Assembly (NCBI GenBank): GCA_016178725.1
Contig: JACOSV010000063.1
Span: 1 to 38,362 of the forward strand
Length of the DNA stretch: 38,362 nucleotides
Direction: 5' to 3'
DNA from: Candidatus Eiseniibacteriota bacterium
GTDB lineage: Bacteria > Eisenbacteria > RBG-16-71-46
The notes under the pieces were generated by a model, which saw only the letters and a list, made by a program, of their open reading frames with translations, ran no database searches and was not told where the DNA came from. Shown here piece by piece: positions 27,311 through 35,502 of this stretch (the first letter of the stretch is position 1; every line of letters starts with the position of its first letter). Position numbers and translations under genes: made by a program.

Positions 27311-28196
27311 CTTCCTCGATCTCCAGGCTCACGTCGAGCGCCGGGGCCGAGTGCGTGAGCGCGCCGACCGAGACGTAGTCCACGCCGGTCTCGGCGTACG
27401 CGCGCACGGTGTCGAGCGTCACACCGCCCGACACCTCGACCTCGGGCCAGCGCCGCGCGCCCTCGCGCATGCGCGCGCTGTCCAGTGTGCGGCCGCGGCA
27501 CCACGCGTCCACCGCCTCCACCGCGCGCCGCACCTCCTCGACCGGCCGGTTGTCCACGAGGATGCGGTCCACATCGGGGCGCAGCGCCTCGCGCAGCTGG
27601 TCGAGCGACTCCACCTCGACCTCGAGCAGCAGGTCGCCCTGGCGCGTGCGCGCGATGCGGTCGATCGCCGCCGTCAGGCCGCCGGCGGCGCGGATGTGGT
27701 TGTCCTTGACCAGGTACATGTCCCAGAGCGCGAGGCGATGGTTCTGCCCGCCGCCCACCTGCACCGCATACTTCTCGAGGAAGCGGAGCCCCGGCGTCGT
27801 CTTCCGCGTGTCGAGGATCACGGCGCCGGTGCCGGCGATGCGGTCGACGTAGCGGCGCGTCAGCGTCGCGACGCCCGAGAGCCGCTGCAGGAAGTTGAGC
27901 GCGGTGCGCTCGGCCTTGAGCACGCTGCCCGCGTCGCCCACGACCTGTGCCACCGCGACGCCCGGCGTGACCGCGTCGCCGTCCAGGGCGACCGCGCGGA
28001 ACTTGAGATGGGGGTCGGCCTCGCGGAACGTGAGCCGCGCCACGTCGAGACCGGCGATGACGCCCGCCTCCTTCGCGACGATCGCGGCCCGAGCGTTGAC
28101 GCCCGAGGGAATCGTGTTGAGCGACGTAATGTCGCCGGTGCCGACGTCTTCCGAGAGCGCGTACTTGACCAGCGGCAGCGCGACGGCTTCGAGCAT
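27303..28196 (-). CDS. nadC: Nicotinate-nucleotide pyrophosphorylase (carboxylating)
   Basis: A 297-residue quinolinate phosphoribosyltransferase, the last step of de novo nicotinate mononucleotide synthesis. Motifs: EDVGTGDITSL near the N-terminus, ILDTRKTTPGLRFLEKYAV with the conserved RKTTPG, GGGQNHRLALWD, VKDNHIRAAGG, and EVEVESLDQL. The end has SGGVTLDTVRAYAETGVDY and VGALTHSAPALDVSLE, matching the family barrel. The ATG follows the uvrB stop by three bases. No nadA/nadB is in the window. Confidence 0.96.
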   Translation of the reverse strand: MLEAVALPLVKYALSEDVGTGDITSLNTIPSGVNARAAIVAKEAGVIAGLDVARLTFREADPHLKFRAVALDGDAVTPGVAVAQVVGDAGSVLKAERTALNFLQRLSGVATLTRRYVDRIAGTGAVILDTRKTTPGLRFLEKYAVQVGGGQNHRLALWDMYLVKDNHIRAAGGLTAAIDRIARTRQGDLLLEVEVESLDQLREALRPDVDRILVDNRPVEEVRRAVEAVDAWCRGRTLDSARMREGARRWPEVEVSGGVTLDTVRAYAETGVDYVSVGALTHSAPALDVSLEIEEVG

Positions 28197-28199
28197 GGG

Positions 28200-30347
28200 T
28201 CAGCGGTCCGGGCCGAAGCGGCGCTTGATCCGGCGCGGCTCGCGCGGCCGCCCCCCGCTTCGCGGCGGCGCCGGCGCGGTCGGACGGTCCGCGCCGCGCT
28301 TCGCCCCCGCGCCGCTGCCGGCGAGGCCCATGCCGGCGGCGGCCGCCACGGTGTGGCGGATCTCGTCGATCCGGTCGCGCAGCGACGCGGCGCGCTCGAA
28401 CTCGAGCCGCTTCGCCGCGTCGACCATCTCGGCCTCGAGCCGCGCGACCAGCGCCTCGGGGCCCTCGCGGTCGACGCTGCGCATCAGCTCGCGCAGGTCC
28501 TCGCCCTCCGACGCACGCAGCGAGTCGGCGACCGCGGTGGACTGCATGATCTCCGCGACGCTCTTCTGGATCGTGCGCGGCGTGATGCCGTGCACGGCGT
28601 TGTAGGCGAGCTGCTTCTCGCGCCGGCGGTTCGTCTCGTCCATCGCGCGGCGCATCGAGTCGGTGATCCGGTCGGCGTAGAGCACGACGCGGCCGGCGGC
28701 ATTGCGCGCCGCCCGCCCGGCGGTCTGGATCAGCGAGCGCTCGGAGCGCAGGAATCCTTCCTTGTCGGCGTCGAGGATCGCGACCAGCGACACCTCGGGC
28801 AGGTCGAGCCCCTCGCGCAGCAGGTTGATACCGACCAGCACGTCGAACTCGCCGAGCCGCAAGCCGCGCAGGATCTCGACCCGCTCGATCGCGTCGATGT
28901 CGCTGTGCAGGTAGCGCACCCTGACGCCCGCCTCGGTGAGGTAGTCGGTGAGGTCCTCGGACATGCGCTTGGTGAGCGTCGTCACCAGTACCCGCTCCCG
29001 CTTCTCGACGCGGACGCGGATCTCCTCGAGCAGGTCGTCCACCTGCCCCTGCACCGGCTTGACGATCAGCTCCGGATCGACGAGCCCGGTCGGCCGGATG
29101 ATCTGCTCGACGATCACGCCGCGCGTCTTCTGCAGCTCGTACTCGGCCGGCGTCGCCGAGACGAACAGCGTCGGCCCGGTGAGCGCCTCGAACTCGTCGG
29201 CGCGCAGCGGCCGGTTGTCGAGCGCCGACGGCAGGCGGAAGCCGAACTCGACCAGCACCTGCTTGCGCGAGCGGTCGCCCTCGTACATGCCGCCGATCTG
29301 CGGCACGGTGACGTGCGACTCGTCGATCACGAGCAGGAAGTCGGCGGCGCCGGTCGCCGGATCGCGCGGGAAGTAGTCGATCAGGCAGCCGGGGCGCTCG
29401 CCCGGCGCGCGGCCGGAGAGGTGGCGCGAGTAGTTCTCGACGCCCGGGCAGGTGCCGATCGTGCCGAGCAGCTCGAGGTCGTACTCGGTGCGCTGCTGCA
29501 GGCGCTGCGCCTCGAGCAGCCTGTTCTGCGAGCGCAGCTCGGCGAGCCGCTCGCGCAGCTCGGCGCGGATCGCCTCGAGCGCCGCCTGCAGCCGCGGCTC
29601 GGGCGTGACGAAGTGCTTGGCCGGGTAGAGCGCGAGCCGGTCCATGCGCCGCTGCACCTGGCCGGTGAGCGGATCCACCGCCGAGATGCGCGCGACCGTG
29701 TCGTCGTCGAGCTCGATGCGAATCAAGTGGTCGTCGTACGCCGGGTGCACCTCGATCACGTCGCCGCGCACGCGGAACGTGCCGCGCTCGGGCGAGATGT
29801 CGTTGCGCGTGTACTGGATCGCCACCATCTTCTCGAGCAGCTCGCCGCGGCGCATGCGGTCGCCGGCGGTGGCGTCCACGCGCATGCCGCGCCAGTCCTC
29901 GGGCGTGCCGAGGCCGTAGATGCACGACACGCTCGCGACGATGATCACGTCGTCGCGCTCGAGCAGGTGCGAAGTGGCCTGCAGCCGCAGCCGGTCGATG
30001 TCGTCGTTGATGCTCGCGTCCTTGGCGATGTAGGTGTTGGTCGCCGGGACGTAGGCCTCGGGCTGGTAGTAGTCGTAGTACGAGATGAAGTAGCCGACGG
30101 CGTTGTTGGGGAAGAACTGGCGGAATTCGCCGTAGAGCTGCGCGGCCAGTGTCTTGTTGTGCGAGATCACCAGCGTCGGCCTGCCGTGGGCCGCGATCAC
30201 GTTGGCGATCGCGAACGTCTTGCCGGTGCCGGTGGCGCCGAGCAGCGTCTGGAAGCGTTCGCCGGCCTCGAGGCCCGCGACCAGCTGCGCGATGGCCTCC
30301 GGCTGGTCGCCGCGCGGCGTGTAGGGGCTGTGGAGCTCGAAGGGCAT
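28200..30347 (-). CDS. uvrB: Excinuclease ABC subunit UvrB
   Basis: A 715-residue damage-verification helicase of nucleotide excision repair. It has the Walker [13 protein letters not shown], the beta-hairpin region with [12 protein letters not shown] that probes for lesions, the helicase motif VIDESHVT, and [14 protein letters not shown] with the QTAGRAARN motif. The C-terminal UVR domain ([19 protein letters not shown]) contacts UvrC. A basic Arg/Lys/Gly-rich extension of about 50 residues follows, longer than in E. coli. It opens the metabolic part of the operon, 43 bases after the DUF4139 gene. An ATL protein that feeds alkyl lesions to this pathway is encoded at 35167-35502. Confidence 0.97.
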   Translation of the reverse strand: MPFELHSPYTPRGDQPEAIAQLVAGLEAGERFQTLLGATGTGKTFAIANVIAAHGRPTLVISHNKTLAAQLYGEFRQFFPNNAVGYFISYYDYYQPEAYVPATNTYIAKDASINDDIDRLRLQATSHLLERDDVIIVASVSCIYGLGTPEDWRGMRVDATAGDRMRRGELLEKMVAIQYTRNDISPERGTFRVRGDVIEVHPAYDDHLIRIELDDDTVARISAVDPLTGQVQRRMDRLALYPAKHFVTPEPRLQAALEAIRAELRERLAELRSQNRLLEAQRLQQRTEYDLELLGTIGTCPGVENYSRHLSGRAPGERPGCLIDYFPRDPATGAADFLLVIDESHVTVPQIGGMYEGDRSRKQVLVEFGFRLPSALDNRPLRADEFEALTGPTLFVSATPAEYELQKTRGVIVEQIIRPTGLVDPELIVKPVQGQVDDLLEEIRVRVEKRERVLVTTLTKRMSEDLTDYLTEAGVRVRYLHSDIDAIERVEILRGLRLGEFDVLVGINLLREGLDLPEVSLVAILDADKEGFLRSERSLIQTAGRAARNAAGRVVLYADRITDSMRRAMDETNRRREKQLAYNAVHGITPRTIQKSVAEIMQSTAVADSLRASEGEDLRELMRSVDREGPEALVARLEAEMVDAAKRLEFERAASLRDRIDEIRHTVAAAAGMGLAGSGAGAKRGADRPTAPAPPRSGGRPREPRRIKRRFGPDR

Positions 30348-30390
30348 GGACCGGCGAGGATACGCGACCGCGCCGGACCGGTCGAGGCGC

Positions 30391-31752
30391 CTAGTACCTC
30401 GCGCGCACCGTGTAGGTGAGCACGGTCTCTTTGCCCGCCGCCGCCGTCAGCGCGAACTGGAGCGTCGTCGCGTCCTTCGCGGTCGCGGGCGCCGTGCTCG
30501 ACAGCACCGTGTGATCCGCGGCGACGCTCTCCTCGACCGTCACGGTCACGGCGGCCGCCTTGTGATTGCGGAGCCTGATCTCGATCGTGGACTCGTGCTC
30601 GCGATCGTTGAGGCGCTTCTCGCTCACCAGGCGGCGCTCGGCGGCGATGTCGAACGCCGTGCCGACGTCGAGCGTCAGCGTCTCGCCCTCGGCGGTGTGG
30701 CCGATGCGCGCTTCCCCGATGAACTGGACGGCGCCGGCGGGATCGGGCTCGTAGATGCGCACGCGCCCGGCGGGGAGCGGGACTCCGAGTCCCGATCCAC
30801 TCGTGTTCTCGAGCACCAGCTGTGAGGTGACGGCCGTGCCGCCGCCGCGGTAGAGATAGCGCGGCGCGAGCTTCACGGCGCGCGGCGCCACCATCGTCAG
30901 CGCGCGCGATTCGTCGTGGCGCAGGGTTGCCGGGCGGTCGAGCGTGTAGAGGTGGTACTCGCCGAACGTCCGCTCGTCGAGATCGGTCCTCTCCTCGGCG
31001 CCGGCGAGCGTCGCCGTGCGCATCGCGAACACGGGGCGCGGCACGCCGCCGGCGCGGTTCGGCTCGCCGGCCACGAGCTTGAGCGACGCATCGGCGAAGT
31101 CGCGGCCGGTCGTGTTCTCGACCGTCACCGCCGACGACCATGTGCCGCCGGTCCCGCTCGAGCGCACGAGCGCGTGCTCGGCGGACCACGAGAGCCCGGC
31201 CGTCAGGTACGAGAGCTCGGCGTTCGTGCGCCCTCTCCCGCCTTCGACCACCGCCTCCAGCGTCGGGCGCAAGCTCATGTCGCGGGGCGGATTGGCGAAC
31301 TCGACGTCCTCGGCGGCTCCGCGCGCGAGGCTGCGCACCGCGCCGTCGTCAGTGCGGACGATGAGCCACGTCCCGTCGCTGCCGATCAGCGTGCCCTCGA
31401 TCGTGCGCGCCCCGCGCATCACGACGCGCACGCGGCCGCCGCGGCCGCGATCGAGCAGCGCATCGCCGTTCGCGACGTCGAAGCGGTATGCGAGGCCCGC
31501 GACGCGCGCGCCGCCCGCGGGGACGAGGCGCACGGACGTGACGTCGAGGCGTTCGGGCAGGTCGGAGATGCGCACCGTGTCGCGCGCGCCGGCGAGATCG
31601 AGCGTGCGCGTCTCGCGCACGTACGCGAGATCGTGCGTGTAGACGGTGACGGCAGCACCGGCGACCGCGAGACCGGCGACCGCGGGGGCGGCGAGCAGCG
31701 CGACCGCGAGCGCGACCGGCGTGCGGATCGTGGCGAGGCGTGCGGAAGGCAT
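30391..31752 (-). CDS. Exported DUF4139-domain protein
   Basis: A 453-residue protein with an N-terminal signal peptide or anchor ([18 protein letters not shown]). The body matches DUF4139: an N-terminal strand block with [17 protein letters not shown] and [16 protein letters not shown], a central [19 protein letters not shown] (the W.a.Y motif of the domain), [20 protein letters not shown], and a C-terminal ALRF-type beta block ending [10 protein letters not shown]. Function of the domain is unknown; members are periplasmic or mucoidy-associated. It is the first gene of the minus-strand operon, with a GGAGGA Shine-Dalgarno just before its ATG and a weak promoter candidate upstream. Confidence 0.88.
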   Translation of the reverse strand: MPSARLATIRTPVALAVALLAAPAVAGLAVAGAAVTVYTHDLAYVRETRTLDLAGARDTVRISDLPERLDVTSVRLVPAGGARVAGLAYRFDVANGDALLDRGRGGRVRVVMRGARTIEGTLIGSDGTWLIVRTDDGAVRSLARGAAEDVEFANPPRDMSLRPTLEAVVEGGRGRTNAELSYLTAGLSWSAEHALVRSSGTGGTWSSAVTVENTTGRDFADASLKLVAGEPNRAGGVPRPVFAMRTATLAGAEERTDLDERTFGEYHLYTLDRPATLRHDESRALTMVAPRAVKLAPRYLYRGGGTAVTSQLVLENTSGSGLGVPLPAGRVRIYEPDPAGAVQFIGEARIGHTAEGETLTLDVGTAFDIAAERRLVSEKRLNDREHESTIEIRLRNHKAAAVTVTVEESVAADHTVLSSTAPATAKDATTLQFALTAAAGKETVLTYTVRARY

Positions 31753-31813
31753 GGCTCCTCCGTCGGGATCGTGCGATGCGACCGGTGACGTCCCTCCTAC
31801 GCCGGCCAGCCGC

Positions 31814-31843
31814 GCATCTTCCCACGCGTTCGCGCCCGGTCAA
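31814..31843 (-). promoter_or_regulatory. Weak promoter candidate for the large minus-strand operon
   Basis: Reading the minus strand, TTGACC (31843-31838) is followed after 18 bases by AGATGC (31819-31814), about 60 bases before the ATG at 31752. The -35 is good and the -10 poor. It lies in the same 162-base divergent gap as the plus-strand promoter. Confidence 0.3.
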
Positions 31844-31854
31844 GCGCGTCGGGT

Positions 31855-31883
31855 TTGCGGCGATCGTCCGGCGCGTCCATAAT
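31855..31883 (+). promoter_or_regulatory. Sigma70-like promoter of the polysaccharide operon
   Basis: TTGCGG at 31855-31860, a 17-base spacer and CATAAT at 31878-31883 (five of six -10 matches), then GGGGAGG at 31902-31908 six bases before the ATG at 31915. Spacing is ideal throughout. In such GC-rich DNA an AT-rich -10 stands out. Confidence 0.6.
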
Positions 31884-31914
31884 CCTTCGTTCGAAACCCA
31901 CGGGGAGGATCGGC

Positions 31915-33246
31915 ATGGCGTTGCGTGCCGCCGTGATCGGCGGCGGGATCTCCGGCCTCGCGTCGGCGTGGCGGCTGGCCGGCGCCGGCCACCATGTCAC
32001 GCTGTTCGAGGCCGAGCCCGGTCTCGGCGGCCTCGCGACGACGTTCCCCTGGCGCGACACGCATCTCGAGCGCTTCTACCACTGCATCCTCCCCTCGGAC
32101 CTGGCACTCGTCCGCATCATCCACGAGCTCGGCCTGTCGGCCGATCTGCTGTGGCGCCCGACCGGCATGGGATTCATGCACCGCGGCCGCATCCATCCGC
32201 TCAACACGCCGATGGATCTGCTCGGCTTCGCGCCGTTGCCGATCACGGACCGCCTGCGTCTCGGGCTGCTCGGACTGCGCGCCCGCGCCGAGTGCGCGGA
32301 CCCGCGGCTCGACGACGTGGCGATCGAGGACTGGCTCACGGCGCGCGTCGGCGCCCGCGCGTTCCGCACGCTCTGGGAGCCGCTGCTCGTCGCCAAGCTC
32401 GGCGAGCGCTACCGCGGCGTGCCGGCGCTGTGGCTCGCGAGCCGCATGGCGCGCGAAAAGAACACCGAGCGCGAGGTGAAGGGGTGCCTGCGCCGCGGCT
32501 ACCGGTCGCTGATCGACGCGTTCGAGTCGGCGCTCGTCCGCCGCGGCGTCACGCTGCGCCTCGGCGCGCGCGTCGAGGCGATCGCACGCGAGGGCGAGGC
32601 GATGGCGCTGCGCCTCGCCGGGGGCGCGACGGAGAGCTTCGATCTCGTCGTCGCCACCTCGCCGCTCGGCGCGTTCCAGCAGATGACGCGCGGTCTCGAT
32701 CTCGATGCGCGCTGGAGCGGGCTCGCGCTCGACTATCAGGGCGTCGTGTGCGGCGTGTTCGTGCTCGAGCGCCCGCTCTCGCCGTGGTACTGGATGCCGG
32801 TGGTCGAGAGCGGCGCCACGTGCCAGGGCGTCGTCGAGATGTCGAACCTGACGCCGCCCGAACGCACGCACGGGATGCACGTGGCCTACCTCGTCAACTA
32901 CGCGCATCGCTCGAGCGACCTGTTCGCGCTCGACGAGGACCGGCTGCTCGCCCGATATCGCGCCGATCTCGAGCGCCTGTTCCCCGAGGCGGCGCGCACG
33001 ATCGTCGAGGCACGCGCATTCAAGGCGCCGTTCGTCGAACCGCTGTGGACGCTCGGCTACTCCCGCACGTCACCGCCCGCGTCGGTGATCCCGGGCCGGC
33101 TCTACCTCGCCTCGACCGCGCAGGTCTATCCGCGCGTCAACTCGTGGAACTCGTGCTGCGAGGTGGTCGAGGACATGATGCCGCGGCTGCTGGCCGAAGC
33201 CGGCGCGCGCGACGGCGCGGGCATCGCGCTCGGAGCCGCGTCGTGA
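31915..33246 (+). CDS. NAD(P)/FAD-dependent oxidoreductase (amine-oxidase / UDP-galactopyranose-mutase-like)
   Basis: A 443-residue flavoprotein. The N-terminal Rossmann motif AAVIGGGISGLASAWRLAGAG is followed by VTLFEAEPGLGGLATTF, the FAD-binding start shared by protoporphyrinogen oxidase, amine oxidases and UDP-galactopyranose mutase. The C-terminal FAD-contact block shows PGRLYLASTAQVYPRVNSW. Proteins of this kind often neighbour GT2 glycosyltransferases in cell-surface sugar clusters, as here, and may modify a lipid-linked or nucleotide sugar; the substrate is not established. The start at 31915 was chosen from the Shine-Dalgarno GGGGAGG. It overlaps the next gene by GTGA. Confidence 0.85.
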   Translation: MALRAAVIGGGISGLASAWRLAGAGHHVTLFEAEPGLGGLATTFPWRDTHLERFYHCILPSDLALVRIIHELGLSADLLWRPTGMGFMHRGRIHPLNTPMDLLGFAPLPITDRLRLGLLGLRARAECADPRLDDVAIEDWLTARVGARAFRTLWEPLLVAKLGERYRGVPALWLASRMAREKNTEREVKGCLRRGYRSLIDAFESALVRRGVTLRLGARVEAIAREGEAMALRLAGGATESFDLVVATSPLGAFQQMTRGLDLDARWSGLALDYQGVVCGVFVLERPLSPWYWMPVVESGATCQGVVEMSNLTPPERTHGMHVAYLVNYAHRSSDLFALDEDRLLARYRADLERLFPEAARTIVEARAFKAPFVEPLWTLGYSRTSPPASVIPGRLYLASTAQVYPRVNSWNSCCEVVEDMMPRLLAEAGARDGAGIALGAAS

Positions 33247-34076
33247 TCTTCGTCATCTTTCCCGCGTACAACGAAGAGAACGTCATCCGCCCGACGCTGC
33301 TCGCGCTCGCGACCGCGATGCGCGGACGCAGCGACTACCGCGCGGTGCTGGTGGACGACGGCAGCCGCGACGCCACTGTCGCCGAGGCCGAGCGCGCGGT
33401 GGCGGAGAGCGGCGGCGCGCTGCCGCTCACGGTCCTGCGTCACGAGGTCAATCGCGGGCTGGGCGCGGGGCTCCGCACCGGCATCTACTGGTGCCTCGAC
33501 CGCGCCGGCGACGACGACGTGATCGTGACGCTCGACGCCGACAACACGCACCCGCCGGCGATGATCCCGGGCATGGTCGCCGCACTCGGTGACCGCTACG
33601 ACCTCGTCGTCGCGTCGCGCTACCGGACCGGCGCCGAGGTGCACGGCGTCCCCGGCTACCGGCGCGCGCTCTCGGACGTGGGCCGGCTGGTCTTCCAGGC
33701 GCTCTATCCGATCCCGGGCGTGCGCGACTACACCTGCTGCTTCCGCGCGTTTCGCGTGCCGATCCTGCGCCGCGCGCGCGCCGTCTACGGCGATCGGCTG
33801 TGCACCGCGCTCGGATTCGAGGCGGTGATGGATCTGCTGCTGCGGCTCGGACCGCTCGGCGTGCGCGTGCACGAGGTCGGGTTCGTGCTGAACTACGGCG
33901 ACCGCGTCGGCCAGAGCAAGATGAAAGTGCTGAAGACCATCCGCTCGACGCTCGGCCTGTTGACGCGGCGGCGCATCGAGCGCATGACGCGCTACGGACC
34001 CCGGCAGATCGCGGCGCTCGAAGCCGGCGCCGCGGCGCCGCGCCCGGCGGCGTCGCCGGCGGGACCGCGCGCGTGA
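33243..34076 (+). CDS. GT2-family glycosyltransferase (dolichyl-phosphate-mannose-synthase-like)
   Basis: A 277-residue inverting glycosyltransferase with a GT-A fold. Landmarks: VIFPAYNEENVIRPTLLAL, VLVDDGSRDATVAEA (nucleotide binding), HEVNRGLGAGLRTGIYW, VTLDADNTHPPAMIP (DxD-type metal site) and VASRYRTGAEVHG. It has no C-terminal membrane helices but ends in basic helices, so it is probably peripheral at the inner membrane. It likely transfers a sugar to a polyprenyl phosphate or glycan. The GTG start at 33243 overlaps the previous stop (GTGA), and the end overlaps the wecB GTG the same way, so the three genes form a coupled unit. Confidence 0.9.
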   Translation: MIFVIFPAYNEENVIRPTLLALATAMRGRSDYRAVLVDDGSRDATVAEAERAVAESGGALPLTVLRHEVNRGLGAGLRTGIYWCLDRAGDDDVIVTLDADNTHPPAMIPGMVAALGDRYDLVVASRYRTGAEVHGVPGYRRALSDVGRLVFQALYPIPGVRDYTCCFRAFRVPILRRARAVYGDRLCTALGFEAVMDLLLRLGPLGVRVHEVGFVLNYGDRVGQSKMKVLKTIRSTLGLLTRRRIERMTRYGPRQIAALEAGAAAPRPAASPAGPRA

Positions 34077-35170
34077 AGATCGCCGTCGTCGTCGGCACGC
34101 GCCCCGAGATCATCAAGATGGCGCCGATCGTCCGCGCCTGCGAGGCGCGCGGCGTCGAGTGCCTGCTGCTCCACACCGGCCAGCACTACTCGTTCGAGAT
34201 GGACGGCGTGTTCTTCCGCGAGCTCGAGCTGCCCGCGCCGCGCCACAACCTCGAGGTCGGTTCGGGATCGCAGGCGTACCAGATCGCCACGATCGTCCGC
34301 GGCATGGAGCCGATCCTGACCGAGGAGCGGCCCGACGTCGTGCTGGTCGAGGGCGACACGAACTCGGTGCTCGCCTCGGGCCTCGCCGCGCACAAGCTCG
34401 GCATCCGTGTCGGCCACGTCGAAGCGGGACTCCGCTCCTACGATCGCGGCATGCCCGAGGAGATCAATCGGATCCTGACCGACCATCTCTCGGACTACCT
34501 CTTCGCGCCGACCGAGCACTCACGCACCATCCTGCGCGGCGAGGGCGTCTCGGACACGCGGATCTTCGTGACCGGCAACACGGTCGTGGACGAGGTGCTG
34601 CGCCAGCGCCAGCGGGCGCGGGCGCTCCCCGGGCTTGCCGGGCGCTTCGACGTGAAGCCCGGCGCCTACATCCTCGCCACGGTCCACCGCGCCGAAAACG
34701 TCGAGAACGAGACGCGACTGCGCGGCATCTTCACCGGGCTCGCCGAGAGCGGTCGCACGCTCGGCATGCCGGTGCTCGCGGCCCTCCATCCGCGCACGTC
34801 GCAGAAGCTCGACCGGCTCGGCGTCTCGCTCGACGGCGTCGTGCGGCGCCTGCCGCCGCTCGGCTATCTCGAGTTCCTGGGGCTGCACGCCGACGCGGCG
34901 CTGGTGCTCACGGACTCGGGCGGGCTGCAGGAGGAGGCGTGCTGCCTCAAGGTTCCGTGCGTGACGCTGCGGGACAACACCGAGCGGCCGGAGTCGGTCG
35001 CGGTCGGCGCCAACGTGCTCGCCGGCGCCGATCCGGCGACGATCGTCGCGAACGCGCGGGCGATGCGCGACAAGCCGCGCGACTGGCCGAATCCCTTCGG
35101 CGACGGGAAAAGCGGCGAGCGGATCGTCGATCTGCTGATCGGGCGCGCGGGCCAGCCGGCGAGCGGCTAG
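34073..35170 (+). CDS. wecB: UDP-N-acetylglucosamine 2-epimerase (non-hydrolysing)
   Basis: A 365-residue enzyme interconverting UDP-GlcNAc and UDP-ManNAc, a precursor for surface polysaccharides. Family motifs are all present: VVVGTRPEIIKMAPI at the N-terminus, LVEGDTNSVLASGLAA, VGHVEAGLRSYDRGMPEE, ILTDHLSDYLFAPTE, VTGNTVVDEVL, TVHRAENVENE, and LTDSGGLQEEACCLKVPC at the nucleotide site. The GTG start at 34073 overlaps the GT2 stop. The stop codon overlaps that of the convergent ATL gene in the four bases CTAG (35167-35170). Chemistry is secure; which polymer uses the product is unknown. Confidence 0.95.
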   Translation: MKIAVVVGTRPEIIKMAPIVRACEARGVECLLLHTGQHYSFEMDGVFFRELELPAPRHNLEVGSGSQAYQIATIVRGMEPILTEERPDVVLVEGDTNSVLASGLAAHKLGIRVGHVEAGLRSYDRGMPEEINRILTDHLSDYLFAPTEHSRTILRGEGVSDTRIFVTGNTVVDEVLRQRQRARALPGLAGRFDVKPGAYILATVHRAENVENETRLRGIFTGLAESGRTLGMPVLAALHPRTSQKLDRLGVSLDGVVRRLPPLGYLEFLGLHADAALVLTDSGGLQEEACCLKVPCVTLRDNTERPESVAVGANVLAGADPATIVANARAMRDKPRDWPNPFGDGKSGERIVDLLIGRAGQPASG

Positions 35171-35502
35171 CTTCGGCGGCGCGGCTTCCAGCCGAACGTC
35201 GCGAGATCGACGCGGCCGCGCGCGCCGAACCGCACGCCCTCGCTCTCGAGCCGCTGACGCTGATCGAGCCCCGCGCCCACGTCGAGGCGCATCAGACTGA
35301 TCCGGCCGCCGGCGCCGAGGACGCGGTGCCACGGCAGCGGATGCCCGGCCGGCAGCGCGTGCAGCGCGTAACCCACCTGCCGCGCGCGGCCCGGCAGCCC
35401 CGCGACCGTCGCGATCTGTCCGTACGTCGCGACGCGGCCGCGCGGAACGCGCGCGATGGCGGCGTAGATGCGGGCGTATGCATCCGAACGGCGGCGCCTC
35501 AC
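35167..35502 (-). CDS. Alkyltransferase-like (ATL) DNA repair protein
   Basis: A 111-residue small protein related to O6-alkylguanine-DNA alkyltransferase. Motifs: RIYAAIARVPRGRVATYGQIA, AGLPGRARQVGYALHALP, and PLPWHRVLGAGGRIS. The active-site Cys of PCHRV is Trp (PWHRV), which defines ATL proteins: they bind O6-alkylguanine without removing the alkyl group and recruit nucleotide excision repair. The length fits ATL (about 100-110) and lacks the methyltransferase N-domain. The GTG start at 35502 overlaps the DUF2723 stop (GTGA), and the stop overlaps wecB. Confidence 0.9.
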   Translation of the reverse strand: MRRRRSDAYARIYAAIARVPRGRVATYGQIATVAGLPGRARQVGYALHALPAGHPLPWHRVLGAGGRISLMRLDVGAGLDQRQRLESEGVRFGARGRVDLATFGWKPRRRS

